Shown piece after piece: positions 1-6,556 of a DNA stretch of 10,069 bases (within the stretch, counting starts at the first letter, position 1; each line of letters begins with the position of its first letter). A model generated the notes under the pieces. That model searched no databases and had not been told where the DNA came from. It worked only from the letters and a program-made list of their open reading frames with translations. A program made the translations under genes and the position numbers. Origin of the DNA: JACPGQ01 sp039798685. Its GTDB lineage: Bacteria > Patescibacteriota > Microgenomatia > Levybacterales > UBA12049. Location: the NCBI GenBank assembly GCA_039798685.1, contig JBDKFM010000049.1, forward strand, positions 1-10,069, in the 5' to 3' direction.

Positions 1-208
1 ATATCACAACTGCACTGAGGATTGCTGCTGCCTGGAAACTCCTCAGCAGTAACTTTGTCAAAAGAAACACTCCGGAAGCGAAGAAAAACGCCAAAAACAA
101 CGGAGTTAAAAGCGACTCCTCAGGATACTCTGATATGTTTTTAGAGTAAAGAAAAAGCACCGTGTACAGTGCAAAAAGAAACGGATGGAGAATAAGAAGT
201 TTTTTTAT
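1..208 (-). CDS. Polytopic membrane protein, N-terminal fragment (possible sulfatase/LTA-synthase-like)
   Basis: Only the first 69 residues lie in the window; the gene runs off the left edge. The frame opens with Lys-Lys, then a hydrophobic helix containing LLILHPFLFALYTVLFLYSK, a short polar stretch (NISEYPEES) and two more hydrophobic stretches separated by KLLLRS. This layout resembles the N-terminal membrane domain of large envelope proteins that I recall beside YLDPGTGSY proteins and this methyltransferase type, often annotated as sulfatase or LTA-synthase-like. No catalytic part is visible, so the function is inferred from N-terminal style and neighbours. The start is odd: the best-placed codon is ATA (208-206), 7 bases after GGAAAGGA (223-216). 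The frame has an upstream stop at 244-242 and no ATG, GTG or TTG before the GTG at 160, which would delete most of the first membrane helix. It begins 2 bases after the methyltransferase stop, so it is very likely co-transcribed. Confidence 0.7.
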   Translation of the reverse strand, partial: MKKLLILHPFLFALYTVLFLYSKNISEYPEESLLTPLFLAFFFASGVFLLTKLLLRSFQAAAILSAVVI

Positions 209-210
209 GA

Positions 211-1551
211 CTATTTCCTTTCCATCAGATAGAGGACGCGCTTACTTCCTTTGATAGGTACAGCACGCTTGATGGTAAAATACTCAGCAAACGCAGCCTC
301 AAAATGCTCTTTTGTGTACTCATCAAAGATATCTTCTCTGTTTGCGAGCAGAATCTGCACCTGCGAATCCTCTTTCTCAATAAATTCTACAATAAGATGC
401 TTTCCGATTTTTGCAAATCCTGATGCGATATGTGAAAAAGGAAGATTATTACTGATTGCCAGATGATGTGTCAGTGCCAACGCGAGAATCGCATCTGCCG
501 GTCCGCGCTGGTAAAGAGACATCCTCTCGTCATTTTCCCAACCGACCGCAGGAGTCGGATTGGTCAAATCTGAAAAGAGCGGAAGAATTTTTGACTCAGG
601 AAGTGCTGATATTTTCCGGTAATGCTTCTCAAGTGCTCCATAATCAATATCAAAGGAAAACACCTCTGATGCTATCTCTGAAGCAATCTGACTGAAGTAT
701 CCGGTATTTGCACCCATATCCCAGACTGTCTTTGGTTTGACTCCTCCCAGAAATTCTTTGACAAGTGCACCTTTGTGCTGAAAAGAGATATCGTTATAGT
801 TATTCTTATCTTCCTCGTAATAATCCTCCCACTGTGTCCCTTTCGGACTCCAATGCAGATTTGTCACTGTTCCCTCGAGACTATCCACGAGACCAAGCAG
901 TGATGTCTTACTAAACGTTCTGTTTGTCACCGACTTGTCCAACTTCTTATCTGCATATTTCTTCTGTGTCGATGCATGAGCGACGATGTGGATAAGCAAA
1001 CTGAGGTTCAGTCGGGAACGGAGAGGAAGCAGCTTGGCTGCAATCTCGACAGGGATCCCGTCGAGAAATGTCGCTGTCATCCTGTTGAGCCTGATATCGA
1101 CCATCGACATAACTGCGAGCGGACAGAGAAAATGCTCAACAAACTGCTTATACGCAACCCATGGTTTCCCTTCATCATATTTCTCAAACGAGAGTGTATC
1201 GATAAGTACCGGCTTGCCTTTTACAAACTGAATATTAAATGCAGAGGCGTCTTTCAGAGACATTCCGTATGAAAGTGCAATTTTTTGAATCTGAAGCGTC
1301 AGTAAAGCTGCGTCCCTGAGCATCCCAAAAGTCCACTCATATGGATATGAGATAAGCGAAAGTTGCTCAGGTAAAAGCACCTTCCAGCCATTTTTACCAA
1401 GAACATACCCTGAAAGTGTGACTTCTTTATGATTGATGAGGAGTTTTTTCGAAACGAGTTCTTTGTAAAGACCTGAGGAATTGAGGAGTTCATATTCTGC
1501 CTTGTACCGCTTGTTGACCTGACGATAAATAGACCCGTTGTGACGGAACAC
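211..1551 (-). CDS. Class I SAM-dependent methyltransferase with kinase-like N-terminal half
   Basis: A 446-residue protein counted from GTG at 1551. The C-terminal third is a Rossmann methyltransferase: motif I is VWDMGANTGYFS (276-287), an acidic residue that would bind the SAM ribose follows in SFDID (D301), and LALALTHHL (356-364) fits motif IV. The N-terminal half is a separate domain. Its stretch SLKDASAFNIQF followed by KGKPVLIDTLSFE (98-123) has a D-x4-N...D pattern (D101, N106, D118) like the catalytic and metal-binding loops of kinase-fold proteins; that reading is inference. I recall this architecture as a widespread family of unknown methyl acceptor in cell-envelope gene clusters, here flanked by two membrane-protein genes. 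The true N-terminus is uncertain: the frame stays open upstream and encodes TASFRDPSGF, which looks like the family's conserved beginning, but no ATG, GTG or TTG lies there. A CTG at 1614 with AGGGAG (1629-1624) nine bases before it is one candidate. Confidence 0.85.
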   Translation of the reverse strand: MFRHNGSIYRQVNKRYKAEYELLNSSGLYKELVSKKLLINHKEVTLSGYVLGKNGWKVLLPEQLSLISYPYEWTFGMLRDAALLTLQIQKIALSYGMSLKDASAFNIQFVKGKPVLIDTLSFEKYDEGKPWVAYKQFVEHFLCPLAVMSMVDIRLNRMTATFLDGIPVEIAAKLLPLRSRLNLSLLIHIVAHASTQKKYADKKLDKSVTNRTFSKTSLLGLVDSLEGTVTNLHWSPKGTQWEDYYEEDKNNYNDISFQHKGALVKEFLGGVKPKTVWDMGANTGYFSQIASEIASEVFSFDIDYGALEKHYRKISALPESKILPLFSDLTNPTPAVGWENDERMSLYQRGPADAILALALTHHLAISNNLPFSHIASGFAKIGKHLIVEFIEKEDSQVQILLANREDIFDEYTKEHFEAAFAEYFTIKRAVPIKGSKRVLYLMERK

Positions 1552-1585
1552 AAAGCCGCTGGGATCACGAAACGAAGCCGTGAGA

Positions 1586-1831
1586 TTATTTTTTTCGGCG
1601 GGGGCTTTTTTCAGACTCAGACACTCCCTTTCTTGAGGTTATTCTGGAAACAAATGACCGGATCTCTTTCCACCATGTCTTAAAAATAAATGCTCCTCCA
1701 AAAAGTGCTGCTGCGACCATCTGCAATACATAGCTTCCCGTCCCGGGATCAAGATACGCATGAGCATGCGAAGGAAAAACAAATAGCCCCAAAAGCAGGA
1801 AGTACAAAGCGGCTGAAAGTCTCTTTTTCAT
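1586..1831 (-). CDS. Small membrane protein with YLDPGTGSY motif
   Basis: An 81-residue protein starting at ATG 1831. Residues 1-25 form a signal-peptide-like segment (Lys-Lys-Arg, a hydrophobic core, then FPSHAHA). The signature YLDPGTGSYVLQ (26-37) follows, then one membrane helix (about 34-52), WWKEI, and a strongly basic tail ending RRKK. The YLDPGTGSY small proteins are, as I recall, common neighbours of this methyltransferase type, but their biochemical role is unknown to me. An upstream in-frame ATG at 1870 is less likely because the -10 box at 1853-1848 lies between the two codons, so a message from that promoter would contain only the 1831 start. The gene ends in an A7 run immediately before its TAA, and the methyltransferase frame is open across this end, so the two are closely coupled. 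It is the first gene of the left-hand module. Confidence 0.8.
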   Translation of the reverse strand: MKKRLSAALYFLLLGLFVFPSHAHAYLDPGTGSYVLQMVAAALFGGAFIFKTWWKEIRSFVSRITSRKGVSESEKSPRRKK

Positions 1832-1847
1832 AACTGTTCTACACTCT

Positions 1848-1876
1848 ATTATACATGATTGTTGATGCAAGATCCA
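1848..1876 (-). promoter_or_regulatory. Putative promoter of the YLDPGTGSY-methyltransferase-membrane protein operon
   Basis: A perfect -10 hexamer TATAAT (1853-1848) lies in the 50-base gap after the PurT-like gene. A weak -35 match, TGGATC (1876-1871), sits 17 bases upstream. Transcription would begin near 1841, leaving a leader of about 10 bases before ATG 1831. No clear Shine-Dalgarno sequence is seen before that ATG. Confidence 0.5.
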
Positions 1877-1881
1877 GAAAA

Positions 1882-3165
1882 CTACTTTTTATACAGATGT
1901 TTCTCACGGGATTCCTGCTCCATCCACTTCGGATGTTTCCCTGTCGCAATTTTTATCATATGCGCTGCTTTTTCTGCCTTTTTCTGCGCCGTCTGTACAT
2001 TCTGGTCAGTTGCGAAGACGACACCCAACCTCCTGTTCAGATGCGCCTCATTTTTGTTAAAAAGAAGCACGCTCACTCCGGGCGTGCGGAGCGCCTCTGC
2101 GATATCTTTATACCCCGGATCAAAACCCTCAACCGGCGAAAGGAGTACATGCGATGCAGCCGGGGTGAGAAACGGTATCAGATCAAACCCCAATCTCTTG
2201 ACTGTCGGTATCGGAAGTCCGGTTATTGCCCTCACATGAAGTGCCGCCTCAGAAAACCCCGACTGATGCGAAACAAACGTGACCATACCTGTATCATGCG
2301 GACGAGCACTACACTCATTTGCCCAGACCATATCACCTTTCACAAAAAGCTCACAACCAAACACGCCGACACCTCCCAAAGCATCAGTGATTTTTTTTGC
2401 AATTTCATATATCTTCTTCTCAGCGACCTCACTGATCCCGACCGGTTGCCAACTTGAATGATAATCACCACCACGCGTTTGATATTGGCCTATCGGATAA
2501 CAGAACGAAGTCTTTATCTTCCCGTTCTCGCGATGTCTGACGACAAGCTCCGTAACCTCCAGGTCAAAAGGGATATGCTTCTCAACAATAAGTTTCTCTG
2601 CAGATCCCCTGGCAAACTTTCTTGCCTTCTCCCAGGCAAGCACTATATCCACTTCTGTATTTACCCGACTTGACCCGCTGCCGGATGAATCCTGAATCGC
2701 TTTTACCCAACACGGAAACCCTGCACTGCGACAGGCTTTATTCAAAGTTGCCAACGAATCAGCATAGTAATACTCAGAGACCGGGACACCGGTACTGACA
2801 ATCAACTCTCGTATCCTCTCTCGCTGCATCGCGGTTGCTGTCGCTTTCGCATTCGGGATCACCACATACCCTTCTTTCTCAAGGTCAAAAAGGCAGTCGA
2901 GATTAATCGCTTCAATTTCCGGGATTATATAATCAGGTTTGACATTCTCAACAACCGACCGCAGAAATCCTGCATCTTTCATATTGCCGGTAAACGCACG
3001 ATGCGCTACTTGTTGACCCGGAGCTCCTGCATAACGATCAACAGCAACTGTATAAAATCCGAGGCGTATTGCTTCGAGAATAATCTCCCGGCCCAACTCT
3101 CCGGCGCCGAGAAGCAGTAATGTCGTTTTTTTCGCAGAGAGAGGGGAATAAATAAGATCACTCAT
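1882..3165 (-). CDS. purT: PurT-like ATP-grasp enzyme (formate-dependent GAR transformylase family)
   Basis: A 427-residue protein starting at MSDLIYSP (ATG 3165), chosen because the MSD start lies 19 bases after the preceding stop and the alternative at 3216 would overlap that gene deeply. PurT makes formyl-glycinamide ribonucleotide from formate, ATP and GAR in purine synthesis. The PurK/PurT order is present: N-terminal nucleotide-like fold (LLLLGAGELGREI, 16-28; VDRYAGAP, 42-49), PEIEA (82-86), ATP-grasp lysine (WVK, K155), E195 and E203, acidic metal ligands E272 and E284 in ELFV...NECSARPHDTGMV, and the C-terminal RRLGVVFAT (378-386) with the arginine pair that binds the GAR phosphate in E. 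coli. The oddity is the glycine-rich loop at 160-165: SSGSGS here, SSGKGQ in E. coli PurT as I recall it. It follows a mini pyruvate kinase-like gene, and no other purine gene is visible. It may be a true PurT or a PurT-derived enzyme acting on another substrate. Confidence 0.85.
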   Translation of the reverse strand: MSDLIYSPLSAKKTTLLLLGAGELGREIILEAIRLGFYTVAVDRYAGAPGQQVAHRAFTGNMKDAGFLRSVVENVKPDYIIPEIEAINLDCLFDLEKEGYVVIPNAKATATAMQRERIRELIVSTGVPVSEYYYADSLATLNKACRSAGFPCWVKAIQDSSGSGSSRVNTEVDIVLAWEKARKFARGSAEKLIVEKHIPFDLEVTELVVRHRENGKIKTSFCYPIGQYQTRGGDYHSSWQPVGISEVAEKKIYEIAKKITDALGGVGVFGCELFVKGDMVWANECSARPHDTGMVTFVSHQSGFSEAALHVRAITGLPIPTVKRLGFDLIPFLTPAASHVLLSPVEGFDPGYKDIAEALRTPGVSVLLFNKNEAHLNRRLGVVFATDQNVQTAQKKAEKAAHMIKIATGKHPKWMEQESREKHLYKK

Positions 3166-3184
3166 GGCACCAATAATAGCATAT

Positions 3185-3883
3185 CTAGTCCCAGTCGCAG
3201 CGCTCAGCATCCACAATTACATCTTTCATACACGTGACCGCTTCAATCGGATATTTTCCAATCGCTGTTTCCTCAGAGAGCATGACGGCATCGACACCAT
3301 CAAACACGGCATTTGCGACATCCGAGACTTCAGCTCGTGTCGGACGCATGTGCTCTGTCATTGAGAGAAGCATCTCAGTTGCTGCGATCACGAATTTCTT
3401 TTTTTCGATGCACTGTTTCGTAAACCGCTTCTGAAGACATGGTAATTTCTCAAGAGTCACCGCTTCACCCAGATCTCCTCTGGCGATCATGACTCCGTCT
3501 GCTTCATCCGAAATCTCTGCAAAGTTCGCAACACCTTCTTTCGTCTCAATCTTGGCAATCACAAACACACCCGGCACAAGTCTCCTCAACTCCTGAAGAT
3601 CAGCCGCAGATTGTGTAAACGAATGTGCGATGACTGAGATATTATTTTTCAAGATGTAGGGGATTGTTGAGTGATTTTTGATATCGAACATCACCCGTAC
3701 GTCTTTCTGCCCGGATCGTCTGAGGTTCTCAAGAATCCTGTCATACTGTGCCTCATCGCCATACGCAGTATTTATCCTGATCATACTGACGTCTCTTATA
3801 AGTGATGAAAAAACCGGGAAATCAAGTGTGGCAGGTCCTATTGTCGCGATAATCTGTGTCTTCACAGAAACAATTGTACTCAC
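3185..3883 (-). CDS. Minimal pyruvate kinase-like TIM-barrel protein lacking B and C domains
   Basis: A 232-residue protein from GTG 3883, against roughly 470 residues for ordinary pyruvate kinase. It retains barrel motifs: KTQIIATIGPA (8-18), RINTAYG (36-42, replacing RLNFSHG), IAKIETKEGV (109-118) with catalytic-type K111 and metal ligand E113, MIARGDLG (132-139) with D137, the AATEML segment (167-172) with T169, and RPTRAEVSDVANAV (180-193). The B domain is absent: where DTKGPEIR normally leads into it, the protein reads FDIKNHST (66-73) and continues straight into the next barrel strand. The C-terminal allosteric domain is also missing; the protein ends soon after KYPIEAV. Both ends are clean and the frame is intact, so it looks like a real short protein, not a pseudogene. 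Ordinary ADP phosphorylation is doubtful without the B domain lid; PEP, oxalate or another 2-oxoacid chemistry is possible. It lies 15 bases after the EamA gene and 19 bases before the PurT-like gene. Confidence 0.85.
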   Translation of the reverse strand: MSTIVSVKTQIIATIGPATLDFPVFSSLIRDVSMIRINTAYGDEAQYDRILENLRRSGQKDVRVMFDIKNHSTIPYILKNNISVIAHSFTQSAADLQELRRLVPGVFVIAKIETKEGVANFAEISDEADGVMIARGDLGEAVTLEKLPCLQKRFTKQCIEKKKFVIAATEMLLSMTEHMRPTRAEVSDVANAVFDGVDAVMLSEETAIGKYPIEAVTCMKDVIVDAERCDWD

Positions 3884-3898
3884 TGGACAGCAAAGAAT

Positions 3899-4768
3899 CT
3901 ATCCACTAAAAAAACTCAAAAGAATTATTCCAAGCAATGACACAAAAATTCCAAATTTCTGCTGTGTTGAAATCGGATCTTTAAAGAGAATTGATGAGAT
4001 TGCGACAAAAAGTGTTGGAGAAGCTCCAGCAATCGGTGCAACAACTGATGCATACCCACTACTTATACCTGCATTCAAGGCGATATCACCTGCGCGAAGT
4101 AGCAGTGCTGAAAGAAGTACTGCGAATACCACGGACTTATTCTTCGGAAACACAATTTTTTCCTTTATTTTAAAAAGATATTTTATAACCAGAATCGCAA
4201 ACGGAAAACTCGCAAAAGCGATATAATTTGGCCAGAACCAGCCGTAGACATCAATAAAAACCCGCATAAATGTAAATCCTATTGAAAAAATTCCTGCCGC
4301 GATCAACGCATACTTTATGCCTTTATCGAGCACAATTTTTCCTTTTGTAAAATCACTGATGTTGATCGTACACAGAAACATTCCGATAAATACAATAACA
4401 ATCCACAGCATCTGCCTAACTGTAACTGGATCCTTAAAGATGAGTGCTGAAAGTATCAGTACGATTGCAGGAAACGACTGAACAATAATTCCAACAAGTG
4501 AAGGACTTGAGGACTTAAATGCCTCATTAATTAAAAAATTACCGATCAAATATGTTGATCCCAGAAAAAAATTTATAAGAAAAAGACCGAAAGTAATTTT
4601 TGAAAACTCAGGAAGTGCGAAGGGGACGTAGAGAGAGGCTACCAAAAATCCAAAAAGGTAGATAAAAAAGGTGGCCTTATATGCTCCTATTTTTCTTGTC
4701 GCTATAACACCAAAGATATCTCCTGTTCCCCATCCAAAATATGTGACTAGTGCAAGAAATAATCCCAC
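3899..4768 (-). CDS. EamA/DMT-superfamily transporter
   Basis: A 289-residue, very hydrophobic protein with about ten membrane helices in two homologous halves, the usual EamA pattern and length. Each half closes with the typical motif: LIFKDPVTVRQMLWIVIVFIG (about 108-128) and ILFKDPISTQQKFGIFVSLLG (about 261-281). The N-terminus GLFLALVTYFGWGTGDIFG is a good first helix, so the GTG at 4768 is accepted as the start. Family members export metabolites such as amino acids; the substrate cannot be read from sequence. It is the first gene of a compact three-gene unit with the mini pyruvate kinase and PurT-like genes, so it might move a substrate or product of those enzymes (inference). No Shine-Dalgarno sequence precedes the GTG, and an extended -10 box lies only 6 bases upstream, which suggests a leaderless message. 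Confidence 0.88.
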   Translation of the reverse strand: MGLFLALVTYFGWGTGDIFGVIATRKIGAYKATFFIYLFGFLVASLYVPFALPEFSKITFGLFLINFFLGSTYLIGNFLINEAFKSSSPSLVGIIVQSFPAIVLILSALIFKDPVTVRQMLWIVIVFIGMFLCTINISDFTKGKIVLDKGIKYALIAAGIFSIGFTFMRVFIDVYGWFWPNYIAFASFPFAILVIKYLFKIKEKIVFPKNKSVVFAVLLSALLLRAGDIALNAGISSGYASVVAPIAGASPTLFVAISSILFKDPISTQQKFGIFVSLLGIILLSFFSG

Positions 4769-4774
4769 GAACGG

Positions 4775-4783
4775 AGTATAACA
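4775..4783 (-). promoter_or_regulatory. Extended -10 promoter of the EamA operon
   Basis: TGTTATACT (4783-4775) is an extended -10 element (TG-n-TATACT). No good -35 hexamer is visible 17 bases upstream, which fits extended -10 promoters. Only 6 bases separate the hexamer from GTG 4768, so transcription would begin at or next to the start codon. Confidence 0.55.
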
Positions 4784-4810
4784 AAAAATGAACGAGGAAT
4801 AATATAGGGA

Positions 4811-5173
4811 TTAGTTTGATTCCCAGGGGGTCATGAGCTGAAAATAATTTCCGTCCGGATCCGCAAACGTTGCGATCATACCTCCAGCCATCTCATATGG
4901 TTCTTTCACAACAACAGCGCCATCAATTTTTTTAATTCGCTCAAATTCTTCTTTGACTTCTTTCGTCTCAAGATTAAACATCATTCGCTGTGGTTCTTTC
5001 GCTGAGCCTTCTACTTCAGAGTGTGCACCGACTGAAAAAAACGTGCTTCCTGCCATCCACCCGTACCATCCGCTCTCTTCCATGTCTGCTTTTTTGCCCA
5101 AAACCTGCTCATAAAACGCAGCCATCTCCTTAATCCGCGAAGTTCCAATCATTACTGAGCTAAGATTTAACAT
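4811..5173 (-). CDS. VOC (glyoxalase/bleomycin-resistance fold) protein
   Basis: A 120-residue single-domain VOC protein from ATG 5173. It shows the paired beta-alpha-beta modules: an N-terminal strand and helix (MIGTSRIKEMAAFYEQVLG, 8-26) and a C-terminal module ending ATFADPDGNYFQLMTPWES, where DPDGN-F-L is the classic VOC ending. VOC proteins include metal-dependent lyases, dioxygenases, isomerases and non-enzymatic drug-binding proteins. The glyoxalase I metal-ligand set cannot be assigned here, so no reaction is proposed. The gene stands alone with a good promoter and a possible operator at its -35 region, between the MFS exporter and the EamA operon. The start is at most a few bases into the predicted transcript and no Shine-Dalgarno is present. 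Confidence 0.88.
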   Translation of the reverse strand: MLNLSSVMIGTSRIKEMAAFYEQVLGKKADMEESGWYGWMAGSTFFSVGAHSEVEGSAKEPQRMMFNLETKEVKEEFERIKKIDGAVVVKEPYEMAGGMIATFADPDGNYFQLMTPWESN

Positions 5174-5179
5174 AAAATG

Positions 5180-5208
5180 AGTGTACTCAAAATTGATACA
5201 TATATCAA
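5180..5208 (-). promoter_or_regulatory. Promoter of the solitary VOC gene, with overlapping dyad
   Basis: A -35 hexamer TTGATA (5208-5203) and a -10 hexamer TACACT (5185-5180) are separated by exactly 17 bases. The ATG at 5173 lies 6 bases after the -10, predicting a leaderless transcript. The -35 is one arm of a perfect inverted repeat, TTGATA-n4-TATCAA (5193-5208), which could be a repressor site or simply an AT-rich coincidence. Confidence 0.65.
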
Positions 5209-5370
5209 GAAGGAGAATTGCAAAATGAAATATTTCTCAAAAAAAAAGCGTCTCACAAATCTCCCTTCCTAAATCTGAAATCAAATCCTCCCCTCAGTCA
5301 CTATCGACATGTCATCAAAATTTCCAGATCTGCGACAATCATGCCCGTCAATCACAGGCATTTCTCCGCT
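5209..5370. other. Intergenic stretch between the MFS stop and the VOC promoter
   Basis: These 162 bases hold no convincing gene. On the minus strand a small ATG reading frame of 26 codons begins in the hairpin just after the MFS stop; it has no recognisable features. An A9 run on the plus strand (5239-5247) gives a T9 run in the leftward transcript, but the bases before it do not form a clear stem, so I do not call it an intrinsic terminator. Confidence 0.5.
5341..5361 (-). terminator. Stem-loop 9 bases after the MFS stop codon
   Basis: In the leftward RNA, AUGCCUGU and ACGGGCAU pair over 8 positions (one U-G wobble) around a 5-base loop, GAUUG. The stem is better in the minus-strand RNA than in the plus, where one pair would be C-A. 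No U-tract follows, so it may be a transcript-end or stabilising hairpin instead of a classical intrinsic terminator. Confidence 0.35.
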
Positions 5371-6543
5371 TTACCTACTTCTCTCATTATGAATAAATGT
5401 GAGATATTTTCTCCCAAAAAACAAAATGCCAAGTGTCATAATTCCTGACATGACAAAAGGTAGACTCAAATTAAATGACCCGACGACTCCACCTATAAGT
5501 GGCCCGAACACCATCCCGAGTGATCCGAAACTCTGAGTGATTCCAAGTACCAAGCCCTGCTCATCAGCTTTTGACTCAAGTGAGATGAGTGCCTGCGTAT
5601 TAATCATAATAAGACTCACTGCAAAAGGTGTTGTGATACCGGCCAAAATCACAAGCCACTGAAACGGTGCTAATCCCATCACGACAATTGAAGCGCTGAA
5701 TACAACAAGCCCAAGTTTAATCATCTGCACTTCACTAAATTTTTTCACAAAAAGACGAATCAAAAACATCTGCGTCGTGAAAGAACTGAGACCAATAAGT
5801 CCGAAGTACAAACCGTTTTGCCCCTCGTCCCATCCAAATTTTTGATGCCCCAATAAAGAGAAGACTCCAATTATCAGCGACAGTGCAAAGTTTACAAACA
5901 AGAAAAGTAGTATGAGAAATGCGATATTTTTTGGCTTCAACACCTCTCTTGCAATTTTTGCATTAAAAATCTCAATTTTTATATGCTTTTGCAGATTTGC
6001 GTTTGACTCCGGAAGGATGAAATAAATAAGCACTCCGTTTAGAAATGAAAGTACTGCCGGTATCACAAATGCAGCCGAGATTGAAAACTGTTGAGAAACA
6101 AAGCCGCCAAGAAGCGGTCCGACTATAAACCCGAGTCCGAATATGGACCCCATCAGACCAAGTGCTTTTGTTCTCTCGTGTTCTTTTGAAGAATCAGCGA
6201 TGTATGCCTGTGCAACGGATATATTTGAGCTCCCAATTCCGGCAATCATTCTTGCAATAAAAAGTATCCAGAGTTGAGGAAAGAAAAAAACGAGAAAATA
6301 TGAGATTGAGTTTAAAAATGAACTAATGATAAGAACCGGTCTTCGCCCATATTTATCAGATAACCGTCCGAGAATCGGCCCGAACAGAAACTGGAATAGA
6401 GAAAAAGACGCAATGATTGCCCCCACCAAAATCGCTCCTCCTCCGACTTGCGTTACTAAAAGCGGCAAAATAGGAATAACGATTCCAAATCCGATAAGGT
6501 CAATAAAAACGACTAAGAGTAATGTCAATAATTTTTTATTCAT
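5371..6543 (-). CDS. MFS exporter, DHA1/TetA-like
   Basis: A 390-residue protein with about twelve membrane helices, the usual length for 12-TM drug:H+ antiporters of the Major Facilitator Superfamily. The first helix, LLVVFIDLIGFGIVIPILPL (9-28), is typical of TetA-like DHA1 exporters. Motif A follows helix 2 as GRLSDKYGRRPVLI (59-72), and GIGSSNISVAQAYIAD resembles the helix 4 region of the same group. The MNKK start at 6543 is preferred to the ATG at 6606 because the promoter lies between them and the extra 21 residues look non-homologous. The substrate is unknown; efflux of a small toxic compound is the default expectation. It stands between VOC genes, which fits an export or detoxification theme. 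It has its own strong promoter and no clear Shine-Dalgarno sequence. Confidence 0.9.
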   Translation of the reverse strand: MNKKLLTLLLVVFIDLIGFGIVIPILPLLVTQVGGGAILVGAIIASFSLFQFLFGPILGRLSDKYGRRPVLIISSFLNSISYFLVFFFPQLWILFIARMIAGIGSSNISVAQAYIADSSKEHERTKALGLMGSIFGLGFIVGPLLGGFVSQQFSISAAFVIPAVLSFLNGVLIYFILPESNANLQKHIKIEIFNAKIAREVLKPKNIAFLILLFLFVNFALSLIIGVFSLLGHQKFGWDEGQNGLYFGLIGLSSFTTQMFLIRLFVKKFSEVQMIKLGLVVFSASIVVMGLAPFQWLVILAGITTPFAVSLIMINTQALISLESKADEQGLVLGITQSFGSLGMVFGPLIGGVVGSFNLSLPFVMSGIMTLGILFFGRKYLTFIHNERSR

Positions 6544-6556
6544 ACACGCATACCTA

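Noticed and set aside
1855..2457. A 200-codon open frame on the plus strand, inside the PurT-like gene
   Set aside because: It lies opposite a gene with clear PurT motifs, and its translation is rich in Cys, Arg and His without any domain pattern; it is a shadow of the real gene.
3678..4226. A 182-codon plus-strand frame crossing the pyruvate kinase-like and EamA genes
   Set aside because: It spans parts of two convincing minus-strand genes and shows no recognisable domain or start signal.
5239..5247. A9 run read as the T-tract of an intrinsic terminator for the MFS gene
   Set aside because: No clear inverted repeat directly precedes the T-run on the minus strand.
5218..5448. A 76-codon plus-strand frame starting in the intergenic gap before the VOC promoter
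   Set aside because: Its sequence is low in pattern, it runs into the C-terminal part of the MFS gene on the other strand, and no homology is recognisable. An AGGAG lies upstream, but that alone is not enough.
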